Shown here in pieces: positions 19,734-28,649 of a stretch of 64,000 bases of DNA. The DNA is from DASVEE01 sp036380735 (lineage in GTDB: Bacteria > Acidobacteriota > Thermoanaerobaculia > Gp7-AA8): assembly GCA_036380735.1 (NCBI GenBank), contig DASVEE010000012.1:124001-188000 (forward strand), in the 5' to 3' direction. The notes under the pieces are model-generated. The model did no database searches. It saw nothing but the letters and a program-made list of their open reading frames with translations, and was not told the DNA's origin. Position 1 is the stretch's first letter. Each line of letters opens with the position of its first letter. Position numbers and translations under genes: made by a program.

Positions 19734-21065
19734 CTACCGCACCACGTGCCACTTGGTCTGCCGTCCCGCCAGGTACACCACGCGCTTTCCGTCGAAGTAG
19801 GCCGACTGTTCCAGCTTCACCTGCACGAGCTGCCCGTTCCACTCCGGCACCGGTGCCTTCACGTTGCCCTCGATGGCGTACGCGGTCGAGGGGCGCAGCT
19901 TCCAGTCGCCCTGTACCGGTGTCGGTCCCTGGTTGTCCCACATGCCGATCGTCGGGCCGGCCGCGTGGCCGAAGAAGCCGAGCGGGTGCGTGTACGTGGA
20001 GGTGACCAGCTTCTCCCGCTCCGCCGCGCTCTTCGTCGCGGCGAGGATCTCGTTCCCCGTGCGTCCCGTGACGAAGCTCGCCGTCAGCAGGTCCTGCCAG
20101 CGGTTGCCGGCTGCGAGCGCCGCCTTCAGCCCCGCGGGCACATCCTCTTCGTCCGCGCGCAGCACGTAGCCCATCTCCTGCGTGTCCGTGTTCAAGCGGA
20201 GGTAGGTGATGCCGACGTCGGTGTGGAGCACGTCGCCGCGCTTGATGACGCCGCTGGTGCCGCAGAAGGCCGTCGCCGCCTCGCATGCCACGCCGGGGCG
20301 CTGCACGTTCACGTACGGCATGAACCAGATCGGCAGCCCGAGCTCCGCGTAGCGCTGGCGGATGTACCACGCGACGTCATCGGTCGTGGTCACGCCGGGC
20401 GTGATCACCTTGCTCGAGAACGCCTCCGACACCACCGAGCGCGCGAGCGCGACGATCTGCGGATACGTCTCCAGCTCCAGCGCCGTCCGCGTCTCCAGCC
20501 ACCGCACCGCCAGCTCCTCGGCCGACACCAGCCGCGCGCGCAACGCCGGATCGAGTGACGTCACGAGTTGTTCGTGCAGCCCGTGCGTGAGCCCGTCGCC
20601 GAACGCCCATTCGCGGCTGACGTTGATCCCGATCTTCTTCGGGTTGCGCTCGCGGAGAATCTCCGCGAGCCGCTTCCATTGATCGGCGTTCGAGCCGCCT
20701 TCCCACGCGGCCGTGTAGTAGCCGGTCATCGGATAGCGGCTGACGGTGATGCGCTCCACGCCTTTCTCCGGCCCGCGGTCGTGGATGACGAGCATCGTCG
20801 TGCGGCGCGCGGCGAACACCGGCTCCGGGACCAGCGTCAGGTACACCGGATCCTCGGCGTACTCGCGATTGATGATCAACCAGAGGTCGATCCCCGTCTC
20901 GCGCATCAGCGTAGGGAGGAGGTTGTCGAGCCGGTCGCGCAGCATCGTGTTGACTGCCTCGACACGAGCGCGCTCCGGCAGGACGGCCGGCGGCGTCTCG
21001 ATCACGCGGCCCTGCGACGGCTCGGCGGCGAACAGCAACGAAGAGAACAACAGCGCTGTGATCAT
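19734..21065 (-). CDS. exported M24-family (Xaa-Pro aminopeptidase-like) metallopeptidase
   Basis: 443-residue protein with a short signal peptide (LLFSSLLFAA). The N-terminal creatinase-like domain covers about 40-215 and the pita-bread catalytic domain the rest. Likely metal ligands are visible in order: Asp in LHTDVGITYLRL, a second Asp in that strand region, His in THPLGFFGHAAGP, Glu in AIEGNV and Glu in QVKLEQSAYF. It should cleave the N-terminal residue before proline in peptides, outside the cytoplasm. It is monocistronic between two repeat arrays. Family assignment is firm; the exact substrate is unknown. Confidence 0.9.
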   Translation of the reverse strand: MITALLFSSLLFAAEPSQGRVIETPPAVLPERARVEAVNTMLRDRLDNLLPTLMRETGIDLWLIINREYAEDPVYLTLVPEPVFAARRTTMLVIHDRGPEKGVERITVSRYPMTGYYTAAWEGGSNADQWKRLAEILRERNPKKIGINVSREWAFGDGLTHGLHEQLVTSLDPALRARLVSAEELAVRWLETRTALELETYPQIVALARSVVSEAFSSKVITPGVTTTDDVAWYIRQRYAELGLPIWFMPYVNVQRPGVACEAATAFCGTSGVIKRGDVLHTDVGITYLRLNTDTQEMGYVLRADEEDVPAGLKAALAAGNRWQDLLTASFVTGRTGNEILAATKSAAEREKLVTSTYTHPLGFFGHAAGPTIGMWDNQGPTPVQGDWKLRPSTAYAIEGNVKAPVPEWNGQLVQVKLEQSAYFDGKRVVYLAGRQTKWHVVR

Positions 21066-21102
21066 GGCGCCCGATTATCGCCTCGTCCGGCGATTCTGTC
21101 CC

Positions 21103-21155
21103 CGTCCTATCGGTCCCATTCGTGCCATGGGGGTCCTGTCCGTCCCATCGTCCCC
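21103..21155. repeat. degenerate 9-bp array
   Basis: GTCCTATCGGTCCCATTCGTGCCATGG followed by GTCCTGTCCGTCCCATCG; right-arm orientation only, with CCCAT variants. It ends three bases before the -35 element of the iron operon. Confidence 0.75.
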
Positions 21156-21158
21156 AAG

Positions 21159-21215
21159 TTGACAACCTCCATTGAGACTACTAACGTGCGGTTCGTCAGC
21201 TGAGACTGAGTCTCA
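21159..21215 (+). promoter_or_regulatory. sigma70-like promoter with Fur-type box
   Basis: TTGACA at 21159-21164, 17-base spacer, weak TAACGT at 21182-21187. TGAGACTGAGTCTCA at 21201-21215 is a perfect 7-1-7 palindrome, the architecture of Fur boxes, and a further half-site TGAGACT lies at 21173-21179. It precedes the PepSY-receptor-PiuC operon, so iron repression is the natural reading (inference). Confidence 0.65.
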
Positions 21216-21233
21216 ACTGCATTCGAAACCCCC

Positions 21234-22349
21234 ATGCGCAAAACGCTGTTCTGGATCCATCTCATCTTCGGCGCCCTCGCCGGACTCGTCATCCTGGCGA
21301 TGTCCGTCACCGGCGTCCTCCTCGCCTTCGAGCGGCAGATGGTCGCGCGTGCCGAGTCGCATCTCCGCGCGAGCGGCAGCACGCACCTGCCGCCGTCGCA
21401 GCTGCTCCCGCCGAAGGCCACCGCGCTCACGCTCCGCTCCGACCTCACCGCCCCCGCCACCGTCGCCCTCGGGCGCGAGAAGTCCCTCCTCGTCGATCCC
21501 GCCACCGGCAAAAGCCTCGGCGAAGGCGCCACGTCGCTGAAGAAATTCTTCCACGTCGTCGAGGACGTCCACCGCTGGCTGGCCATGAAGCGCGAGCCCG
21601 GCAAAGCCATCACCGGCGCATCGAACCTGCTGTTCTTCTTTCTCGTGCTGACGGGCGTGGTGCTGTGGTGGCCGCGCAAGAGCGCATTCGTTTTCTGGTT
21701 CCGCGGCGGCCTCAAAGGCAAGGCGCGCGACTTCAACTGGCACAACGTCCTCGGGTTCTGGAGCGCGATCCCACTGCTGCTGATCGTCTTCTCCGGCATG
21801 GCCATCTCGTACCCGTGGGTGACGCGCCTCATCTACGCCGTCGCCGGCGGACAGCCGCCGCGCCAGCAGCAGCAACAGCAGCCGTCGCGCGCGAAAGGCC
21901 CGACGGGAGACCTCGACGCCGTCTGGCGCGCCGCGCAGCCGGAGCTCGCGCGCACCATGCCGGACTGGAAGAGCGTCACCTTCCGTCTGCCCGTGCCGGC
22001 GAAAGGCGAAGTCTCACTCACCGTCGACGCGGGCAACGGCGCGCGTCCCGACAAGCGCGCCACGCTCATCATCGACTCACAAACGCAACGCATCACCAGG
22101 TGGGAAACCTACGCAGCGCAGGAAGGCGGCCGCAAAGCGCGCGCGTGGCTGCGCTGGATTCATACCGGTGAAGCGGGCGGCCTCCCCGGCCAGATCGTCG
22201 CCGCCGTGGCTTCTGCCGCCGCCGTCGTGCTGGTCTGGACCGGCATCGCGCTCGCGCTGCGCCGCTTCACCTCGTGGCGCCGCCGCCGCGCCGTGCGCCA
22301 GGAGCTCGCGTTCGCCACCCGTTCGTCCCATCCGTCCCATCAGCAGTAG
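21234..22349 (+). CDS. PepSY-associated TM protein (iron-uptake ferric reductase-like)
   Basis: Inner-membrane protein of 371 residues of the PepSY_TM family found with siderophore receptors, where members reduce ferric siderophores or assist their use. Membrane helices lie near 9-31, 133-152, 175-198 and 312-336; a periplasmic PepSY region has HRWLAMKREPG and the later IHTGEAGG. The His in the WIHLIFG and EDVHRW helices could bind heme. It is the first gene behind the Fur-type box and lies nine bases before the receptor gene. Its C-terminal residues (RSSHPSHQQ) are encoded by two 9-bp repeat units. Confidence 0.88.
   Translation: MRKTLFWIHLIFGALAGLVILAMSVTGVLLAFERQMVARAESHLRASGSTHLPPSQLLPPKATALTLRSDLTAPATVALGREKSLLVDPATGKSLGEGATSLKKFFHVVEDVHRWLAMKREPGKAITGASNLLFFFLVLTGVVLWWPRKSAFVFWFRGGLKGKARDFNWHNVLGFWSAIPLLLIVFSGMAISYPWVTRLIYAVAGGQPPRQQQQQQPSRAKGPTGDLDAVWRAAQPELARTMPDWKSVTFRLPVPAKGEVSLTVDAGNGARPDKRATLIIDSQTQRITRWETYAAQEGGRKARAWLRWIHTGEAGGLPGQIVAAVASAAAVVLVWTGIALALRRFTSWRRRRAVRQELAFATRSSHPSHQQ
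22323..22341. repeat. two 9-bp repeat units at a gene's 3' end
   Basis: TCGTCCCATCCGTCCCAT lies in frame within the last codons of the PepSY gene, encoding SSHPSH just before the stop. Confidence 0.65.
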
Positions 22350-22358
22350 GAGAGATTC

Positions 22359-24677
22359 GTGAACAACAAAATCGTCATCGGGACCCTGGTCGCCTACACC
22401 ATCTTCCACGGGAGCGTCGAGGAAGCACTCGCCGCCGCCACGCCGGCACCCACGCCGGCGCCGAGCGCCGCGGAGCTGCCGGTGCGCCGCTTCGACATCG
22501 CCGCCGGGCCGCTGGACGGCGCGCTGCGCGCGTTCGAGGAGACGAGCGGCGTCACGATCAACGTGCGCTTCCCGCGCGAAGTGCTGCGCAACCTCGACAC
22601 CAACGGCGTGCGCGGCCTCATGACGAACGAGCAGGCGCTCGCGCAGCTCCTCACCGATAGCGGCATCTCGCACCGCTTCACCTCGCGCCGCGCCGCGACG
22701 CTGCAGCTCGACGCGCTCGAAGAAGCCATCGACGTCACCGCGCCGAAGGCGACCATCTCGTCGCCGAAGTTCAGCGGACCGCTCGTCGACACGCCGCAGA
22801 CGGTTGCCGTCATCACGAGTGAAGTCTTCACCGCGCAGGGCGCCACGACGCTGCGCGACGTCCTCCGCAACACGCCCGGCATCACGTTCCAAGCGGGTGA
22901 GGGCGGCGGCGGTCTCCCGGGCGACACCTTCTCCATGCGCGGCTTCTCCGCCGGCAACGACATCACGCTCGACGGCGTGCGCGAGGTTGGCGCCTACACG
23001 CGCGACGCGTTCAACCTCGAACAGGTCGAAGTGGTGAAAGGGCCGAGCTCCGTCACCTCCGGCCGCGGCGCCACCGGCGGCTCGATCAACCTCGTCACCA
23101 AGACGCCGCAGAGCGAAGCCTTCACGCGCATCAGCGGCGCCGCCGGCACCGAGGATCATTCGCGTCTCGCCGTCGACATGAACGAGGCAATGAGCAACGG
23201 TGTCGCGCTCCGCCTCAACGCGATGATGACGCGCGGCGGCGTCGCCGGCCGCGACGTCGTGAGCAACGAGAGCTGGGGCCTCGCACCGTCGCTCGCCATC
23301 GGTCTCGGCAAGCCGACTCGCCTCACGCTCGGCTGGCAGCACCTCGAGCAGGACAACGTCCCCGACTACGGACTGCCGTGGGCCGCGCTCGAAACGCCGA
23401 ACGTCGACCAGACGAACTTCTACGGCCTCGAAAATTACGACTACGAAGAGGTCCGCAGCGACGTCGCCACGATGACCATCGACCGCGACGTGCGCAACGG
23501 CTGGCTGCTGCGCAACACGTCGCGCTGGGCCGACAACCACCGCGACTCCGCCATCACCGCGCCGCGCCCGCCCAACCGGCAGTTGCAGCAGCGCCTGATG
23601 GATCACGCGCAGCTCGCCAACGCCACCACGTTCAGCGGCACGCGCGGCCGCCACGATCTCGTCTTCGGCGCCGAAGTCGCGCGCGAGACGACGCTCACGC
23701 GCCGCCAGGCGCAGACCACGAACCAGCCGCAGACCAACCTCCTCGATCCCGATCCGTCGCAGGCGCCGATGGGCCCGATGCCCGAGAACCTCGGCAACCG
23801 CGAGGAGACGACGCTCGACGTCGCCGGCATCTACGCCTTCGACACCATCCACCTCGGCACGCAGTGGCAGGTGAGCGGCGGCCTCCGCTTCGATCGCATC
23901 GACGCGCGCACCACGCTGCTCGCACAGTCGCTGGAGAAAGAGGAGAGCATGCTGAGCTGGCGCGCCGGTGCGGTGTACAAGCCGCGCGCGAACGCCAGCC
24001 TCTACGCCAGCGCCAGCACCTCGTTCAATCCCTCCGTCGAAGCCGGATCGACGGGCGCGGGCCTCAGCGAAAGCCCCACCGCCATCAACAACCTCGCGCT
24101 GGAGCCCGAGAAGACGCGCAACTACGAGATCGGCGGCAAGCTCGAATCGACACGCGCGGCGCTCACCGCCGCCATCTTCCGCACCGAGAAGACGAACGCG
24201 CGCACGCGTAGCGCCACGAGCGAGCCGTACGTCATGGCGGGCGAGCAGCGCGTCGACGGCGCGGAAGTCAGCGTCAGCGGCCAGCTCACGAGCCGCTGGA
24301 GCCTCCTTGCCGCCTACGCGCACCTCTCGAGCGAGATCGTCGCCTCGGCCAATGGTGCCGAGGAGGGGAACGCGATGGCGTTCGTGCCGGAGAACTCGTT
24401 CAACGTGTGGACCACCGGCGCACTGCCGGGCGGCGTCACGCTCGGCGGCGGCGCGCAGTACATGGACGCCGTGTTCCGCAACGCGACGAACACCACCGCC
24501 GTCCCCAGCTACTGGCTGCTCAACGCCATGGCCTCGGTCGAAGTGACCCGCGCGCTGACGCTGCGCTTCAACGTCAACAACATCGCCGACGAGTCGTACG
24601 TCGACCGCGTGGGTGGCGGCCACTACATCCCCGGCGCACGGCGCACGGTCGTGCTCAGCGCCGACTTCGATTTCTGA
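22359..24677 (+). CDS. TonB-dependent catecholate siderophore receptor (Fiu-like, with STN domain)
   Basis: Outer-membrane receptor of 772 residues for ferric siderophore. Order: signal/hydrophobic start, Pro/Ala linker (PTPAPSA), STN secretin/TonB N-terminal domain (about 45-115), plug (about 130-260) with DTPQTVAVIT, RGFSAGNDITLDGVRE and GRGATGGSINLVTKTP, then a 22-strand barrel ending in DFDF. STN domains usually signal to a FecI/FecR pair, but none is visible in this window. RBS AGGAGAG precedes ATG 22359, and the stop overlaps the piuC start by one base. The link with PiuC matches the Fiu-PiuC arrangement of Proteobacteria. Confidence 0.93.
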   Translation: MNNKIVIGTLVAYTIFHGSVEEALAAATPAPTPAPSAAELPVRRFDIAAGPLDGALRAFEETSGVTINVRFPREVLRNLDTNGVRGLMTNEQALAQLLTDSGISHRFTSRRAATLQLDALEEAIDVTAPKATISSPKFSGPLVDTPQTVAVITSEVFTAQGATTLRDVLRNTPGITFQAGEGGGGLPGDTFSMRGFSAGNDITLDGVREVGAYTRDAFNLEQVEVVKGPSSVTSGRGATGGSINLVTKTPQSEAFTRISGAAGTEDHSRLAVDMNEAMSNGVALRLNAMMTRGGVAGRDVVSNESWGLAPSLAIGLGKPTRLTLGWQHLEQDNVPDYGLPWAALETPNVDQTNFYGLENYDYEEVRSDVATMTIDRDVRNGWLLRNTSRWADNHRDSAITAPRPPNRQLQQRLMDHAQLANATTFSGTRGRHDLVFGAEVARETTLTRRQAQTTNQPQTNLLDPDPSQAPMGPMPENLGNREETTLDVAGIYAFDTIHLGTQWQVSGGLRFDRIDARTTLLAQSLEKEESMLSWRAGAVYKPRANASLYASASTSFNPSVEAGSTGAGLSESPTAINNLALEPEKTRNYEIGGKLESTRAALTAAIFRTEKTNARTRSATSEPYVMAGEQRVDGAEVSVSGQLTSRWSLLAAYAHLSSEIVASANGAEEGNAMAFVPENSFNVWTTGALPGGVTLGGGAQYMDAVFRNATNTTAVPSYWLLNAMASVEVTRALTLRFNVNNIADESYVDRVGGGHYIPGARRTVVLSADFDF

Positions 24678-25348
24678 TGCTGCTCCAGGTTCCAGAGGTT
24701 CTCACCGCCGAACAGGTGAAGCGCGCACGCGAGCTGCTCGACGCCGCCGAATGGGTCGACGGCCGCGTGACCGCGGGGCATCAGTCGGCGCGGGCGAAGG
24801 ACAACCAGCAGATCCCCGAGTCGCATCCGGTCGCGCGGCAGCTCGGCGAGACCATCGTCGCCGCGCTCGCGCGCAACCCGCTGTTCCGCTCCGCCGCGCT
24901 GCCGCTGCACATCTTCCCGCCGCTGTTCAACCGCTACAGCGGCGGCCAGTCGTTCGGCTCCCACGTCGACAACGCCGTGCGCCAGATCGCCGGCACCGCG
25001 CACCAACTGCGCACGGATCTCTCCGCGACGCTCTTCCTCAGTGGACCCGAGGAGTACGACGGCGGTGAGCTCGTCGTGGAGGACACGTACGGCGTCCAGC
25101 AGGTGAAGCTCCCCGCGGGCAACATGGTGCTGTACCCGTCGACGAGCCTCCACCACGTCCGCCCCGTGACACGCGGCGCCCGCGTAGCGTCGTTCTTCTG
25201 GATCCAAAGCATGGTCCGCGACGACGGAGAACGCACACTACTCTTCGACCTCGACCTGGCCATCCAACGCCTGGCCCCCGACCACCCCAGCGCCGTGCAA
25301 CTGACCGGCGTCTACCACAACCTGCTGCGCCGCTGGGCGGATCTGTAA
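24677..25348 (+). CDS. piuC: Fe(II)/2-oxoglutarate-dependent PKHD-type hydroxylase PiuC/YbiX
   Basis: Cytoplasmic dioxygenase of 223 residues, the normal YbiX length. The iron-binding triad is visible as His96-x-Asp98 (SHVDNAV) and His159 (LHHVRPVTRG), with the 2-oxoglutarate-binding Arg shortly after. Start and upstream stop share TGATG, so it is coupled to the receptor gene. Homologues sit beside Fiu/PiuA receptors and are Fur-regulated; the role in siderophore use is not settled in the literature I know. A degenerate 9-bp array follows. Confidence 0.94.
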   Translation: MLLQVPEVLTAEQVKRARELLDAAEWVDGRVTAGHQSARAKDNQQIPESHPVARQLGETIVAALARNPLFRSAALPLHIFPPLFNRYSGGQSFGSHVDNAVRQIAGTAHQLRTDLSATLFLSGPEEYDGGELVVEDTYGVQQVKLPAGNMVLYPSTSLHHVRPVTRGARVASFFWIQSMVRDDGERTLLFDLDLAIQRLAPDHPSAVQLTGVYHNLLRRWADL

Positions 25349-25351
25349 ACC

Positions 25352-25396
25352 CGTCCGTCGTATCCGTCCTATAGGTCCTATCCGTCCCATCGTCTC
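25352..25396. repeat. 9-bp array, single orientation, overlapping a gene end
   Basis: CGTCCGTCGTATCCGTCCTATAGGTCCTATCCGTCCCATCGTCTCC. It reaches into the 3' end of the convergent membrane-protein gene (stop at 25378), so the last codons of that gene are repeat-derived. Confidence 0.8.
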
Positions 25397-27432
25397 CTGA
25401 CGATCATCAGCAGCACCGCCCCCAACGCCGCCAGCCCCCACCCGGCCATCAACCCCGGCGGCGTGTAGCGCAGTGCAAAGGTGCTGCGCCCCGCCGGCGC
25501 GCGCCATCCAAGGAAGGCGCCCTGCAGCCGCACGAACGGCCACGGCTCACCGTTGCGCGTCAGCCGCCATCCCGGCAACGCCACCTCGCTGGAAGCCACA
25601 AACGTCTCCCGCGGCGCATCCACGGTAACCACCGAAGACCGCGCGCCGTAGTGCGCCAGCGCAACGTCGCCGTCGCGTGTCCGGAAGCGCGGCTGCGCCC
25701 CAGTCACCGGCACCACGCCCTCATCGGTGAAGACGTGCGTCACGCCCAGAAAGCGCAACGCATCCTGTGGCGGCATCGACGCGAAGCGCCCAAAGTACTC
25801 GCGCCGGTTCCAGCCGTGCGTCTCCAGGAACTGCACGTACGGGTACCACGCGAGCGGATCGTGCGGCCGGATGTCCTCGAGTCCGTAGAACGTGGCCGCA
25901 TTCGGTTGCAGCGCCAGCCCCACGCCGGCCACGCGCGCGGGCGTCGTCTGCTGCAGCGGCGGGATGGCGGGGTAGTACCACTCGCGCGGCGTGGCAGGGT
26001 TGAACAGCATCATCACCGTGGCCAGATCGACGAACAGCACGTACGGCAGCAGGTTGATGCGGCCGACAGCGAGCAACGCCACGCTGGCGAGCGCCGCGAG
26101 CTCCGTGAAGAAGATCAGCCGCCGGATGCCCACCTGCGCGAACACGGGATATGACACGAGCGCGATCGCGACGACGAGCACGCCGAGCGCCACCGCCGCG
26201 ACGCGCGCCGCACGGCGCACGCGCTCATCGGACCATGCATCGAGCGCTTCCGCCGCCAGCACGATGAGGGCGAAGGTGATGACGAAACGCAGCCGCCCGT
26301 TCGCGCTGATGCCGAGGAGGGGGATCTTTGCGAAGAGGTGCTGCGGTGCGAAGGCGAGCGCGCTCGCACCCACGACGATCAGCGCCCAGAAGCGCGTGCG
26401 CGTCGTCGGCGCGAAGAAGGCCGCGCACGCGAGTGCGAGCGTCACGAGCCCCGCGTACACCGTGCACAGCTCGTTGAAGTTGATCGCGTGCCGGTAGTTG
26501 TGGACGCGCGGATTGCCGAAGTAGTTCGGCACGACGAACGGCACCAGCGTGTCCAGCCCGAACGGCGCCGCGGAGAGCATGTGCGGCTGGTCGGCGATGT
26601 CCTGCAACCGCTGCGATTCCGGCAGCAGCATCGCGAACGGCAGCCACGCCGGCGCCGCGAGCAGCACCGCGAGCACCGCCACCCCCAGCAGCTTCGGCAG
26701 CGACCGCGGCGTGCGCCACAACGCATACGGCAGCGCGACGAGCAACGCGTGCAGTGCCGACTCCGGATGCCCCGCGGTGATCGTGACGGTGGCGATCAGC
26801 ACCGCCGCGCCAATGCGTCCGCGGTCGATGGCCCACAGCACCCACGGCAGCAGCACCGTCACGTTCGTGATCGGATAGAGGAGGAAGGCGATGGTGAACG
26901 AGCCGAACGCGTACGCGATGGCGCCGAACAGCGCCGCGCGATGGCCGAGCGTACGCCGCAGAAAAAAGTACGTGCCGTACAGCGCGATCAGCAGCTTCGA
27001 AGCCGCGGCGAACAACGGCCAGACGAACGTGGGAAACAGCATCCCCGCGATCGTCACCGGATAAAGAATGGCCAATTGATAGTTCGCCCACAACGGCGCC
27101 CCGCCGCTCGCGCTGCGATCGAGAAACGGCGGCTCGCCGCTGACGATCGCGCGCCGCGCCGCTTCGCGCCACGGCAGAAACTGCAGCACGACGTCATTCA
27201 GCAGCGGATTGCGAATCAACTCGTCCGGACCGCGCAACTCCCGCCACGGCGCTTCGTTCGAGAGAAAGTCGAACGAGGCGATGCTCCGGTTGGTGGCCCA
27301 CGCCGGCGCCAGCCAGACCGCCACGAGGATGGCGAAGATCACCGCCGCGCGACGCGTGTCGCCGTCATGCACGAAGCGCCGCACGAGCAACGTGACAACG
27401 ACAATCGGCAGCAGTGCAGCCAGCGCGGACAC
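25378..27432 (-). CDS. YfhO-like polytopic membrane protein (GT-C-type)
   Basis: Inner-membrane protein of 684 residues with about 12 hydrophobic helices and the YfhO layout: an N-terminal Asp-rich periplasmic loop (LLNDVVLQFLPWREAARRAI), long multi-helix body and a C-terminal beta-rich extracytoplasmic domain. YfhO-type proteins are related to GT-C glycosyltransferases and modify envelope polymers in Firmicutes; the substrate here is unknown. The final residues (RRRWDG) derive from the adjacent 9-bp array. It is transcribed alone. The family call is moderate because membrane proteins of this size diverge strongly. Confidence 0.8.
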   Translation of the reverse strand: MSALAALLPIVVVTLLVRRFVHDGDTRRAAVIFAILVAVWLAPAWATNRSIASFDFLSNEAPWRELRGPDELIRNPLLNDVVLQFLPWREAARRAIVSGEPPFLDRSASGGAPLWANYQLAILYPVTIAGMLFPTFVWPLFAAASKLLIALYGTYFFLRRTLGHRAALFGAIAYAFGSFTIAFLLYPITNVTVLLPWVLWAIDRGRIGAAVLIATVTITAGHPESALHALLVALPYALWRTPRSLPKLLGVAVLAVLLAAPAWLPFAMLLPESQRLQDIADQPHMLSAAPFGLDTLVPFVVPNYFGNPRVHNYRHAINFNELCTVYAGLVTLALACAAFFAPTTRTRFWALIVVGASALAFAPQHLFAKIPLLGISANGRLRFVITFALIVLAAEALDAWSDERVRRAARVAAVALGVLVVAIALVSYPVFAQVGIRRLIFFTELAALASVALLAVGRINLLPYVLFVDLATVMMLFNPATPREWYYPAIPPLQQTTPARVAGVGLALQPNAATFYGLEDIRPHDPLAWYPYVQFLETHGWNRREYFGRFASMPPQDALRFLGVTHVFTDEGVVPVTGAQPRFRTRDGDVALAHYGARSSVVTVDAPRETFVASSEVALPGWRLTRNGEPWPFVRLQGAFLGWRAPAGRSTFALRYTPPGLMAGWGLAALGAVLLMIVRRRWDG

Positions 27433-27450
27433 GCGCGCATTCTAAGCGGG

Positions 27451-27530
27451 GCGTTGTCCGTTGCCCGTTGTCCGTTTTCCGTGCTGCGCTCCGCGCACTG
27501 CAGCGCACGGACAACGGAAAACGGACAACG
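27451..27530. repeat. 7-bp inverted array with GTGCTGCGC core
   Basis: GTTGTCCGTTGCCCGTTGTCCGTTTTCC, core GTGCTGCGCT...CAGCGCAC, then GGACAACGGAAAACGGACAACG. Nearly a perfect dyad. Confidence 0.88.
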
Positions 27531-27540
27531 CCTCGCCCCA

Positions 27541-27876
27541 CTACCGCACCGCGTTGAACACCCCATCCACCACGCCGGCCATCTTCACGTAGTCCAGCGT
27601 GGCGGCCGTGTCGCGTTTGGTGTGGTCACCCGCTCCGCGAAAGGCGTCCGCGATGTACGCCGCCGCACGGTCCAGATTCTCCGGGTGCTCCGCATTGCGC
27701 GGATGCACATCGATGGTGAAAAAGTCGACGTGCCTGCGCAACCGCACCGCGTCGGCGCGTGCGTCACCGCGGAAGGGGATGGTGGTGAAGGTCGGCTGCC
27801 GCAGCAGCGCCGCGGCAATCGCGAAGAGGGTCACGGTGAGTAGGGCCGTCAGCGCCAGCACGCGAAGGATGCGCAT
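27541..27876 (-). pseudogene. internally deleted M28-family peptidase remnant
   Basis: Open frame of 111 codons that joins two ends of an M28 aminopeptidase. The N-terminal part has a membrane/signal segment and VDFFTIDVHPRNAEHPENL, like the start of M28 ectodomains. The C-terminal part, DHTKRDTAATLDYVKMAGVV, matches the end of the catalytic domain. Everything between, including the metal ligands, is missing, yet the junction (about residue 84) keeps frame. So either an in-frame deletion left a remnant or a mini-protein is retained. The match is by family knowledge; no intact copy lies in the window. Confidence 0.65.
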
Positions 27877-27915
27877 TGCCACTGCGACGCAGCAAGCGCG
27901 CACAAGGTGACAGGG

Positions 27916-28050
27916 AAACGATGGGACGAATGGGACGGATAGGACCTATAGGACGAATAGGACACCATCCACCCATGAGGTGACCCACGCCCCTTCCGGT
28001 GTCCTATTGGTCCTATCCGTCCTATAGGTCCTATTGGTCCTATCGTTCCC
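27916..28050. repeat. 9-bp inverted array pair with about 45-bp loop
   Basis: Left arm GGAAACGATGGGAC plus five units; loop containing ATCCACCCATGAGGTGACCC; right arm of six units ending GTCCTATCGTTCCC. Both boundary motifs are present. It separates the divergent M28 remnant and osmC genes. Confidence 0.92.
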
Positions 28051-28107
28051 ATTTGTACCCACCCCCGTCCCAACCCGACCCACATGCGTGTGCTAAAAAC
28101 CGCGGCC

Positions 28108-28566
28108 ATGGCCGACTACACCGCAACCGTCCAATGGCAGCGCGGGGACGCGCGCTTCACCGACAACCGTTACAGCCGTCTGCACTCCTGGGAGTTCGAC
28201 GGCGGCATCACCGTCCCCGCGTCCGCGTCGCCGCACGTCGTGCGGGCGCCGTTCTCCAGCGCCGAAGCCGTCGATCCGGAGGAAGCCTTCGTGGCCGCGC
28301 TCTCGAGCTGCCACATGCTCTTCTTCCTCTCCATCGCCGCGAAGCGCGGCTACGTCATCGACTCCTACGTCGACCGCGCCGTCGGGATCATGGAGAAGAA
28401 CGCCGCCGGCAAAGTCGTGATGACCAGGGTCACGCTCCGCCCCGAGATCGCCTTCTCCGGCGACACCCTCCCGGACGCCGCCGCCATCGCCGCCGTGCAC
28501 CACGAAGCCCACGAGGAGTGCTTCCTGGCCAACTCGGTGACGACGGAGGTGGTGGTGGAGGGCTGA
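28108..28566 (+). CDS. OsmC-family thiol peroxidase-like protein
   Basis: Cytoplasmic protein of 152 residues that should reduce organic hydroperoxides. The two redox cysteines are present: Cys68 in ALSSCHMLFFL and a second in HEECFLANSV, at the usual spacing of about 60 residues. Start at 28108 (MADYTATVQWQRG) fits the family start; an ATG at 28084 adds eight extra residues. It belongs to the YhfA/OsmC-like branch. It is monocistronic, upstream of the Cys-rich peptide cassette, which has its own promoter. Confidence 0.92.
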   Translation: MADYTATVQWQRGDARFTDNRYSRLHSWEFDGGITVPASASPHVVRAPFSSAEAVDPEEAFVAALSSCHMLFFLSIAAKRGYVIDSYVDRAVGIMEKNAAGKVVMTRVTLRPEIAFSGDTLPDAAAIAAVHHEAHEECFLANSVTTEVVVEG

Positions 28567-28589
28567 CGCGTCCCGCTGCCGCCGGCGAA

Positions 28590-28618
28590 TTGACACTCGA
28601 ATCCCGTGGTCTTAGCAT
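28590..28618 (+). promoter_or_regulatory. sigma70-like promoter of the Cys-rich peptide cassette
   Basis: TTGACA at 28590-28595, 17-base spacer, TAGCAT at 28613-28618. AAGAAGGAG at 28635-28643 is a strong ribosome-binding site for the ATG at 28650. Confidence 0.65.
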
Positions 28619-28649
28619 TGGCCATCCAGACGGAAAGAAGGAGCTGTCG

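Noticed and set aside
22077..24623. An 848-codon open frame antisense to the TonB-dependent receptor
   Set aside because: Composition of a shadow frame with no motifs; the receptor is certain.
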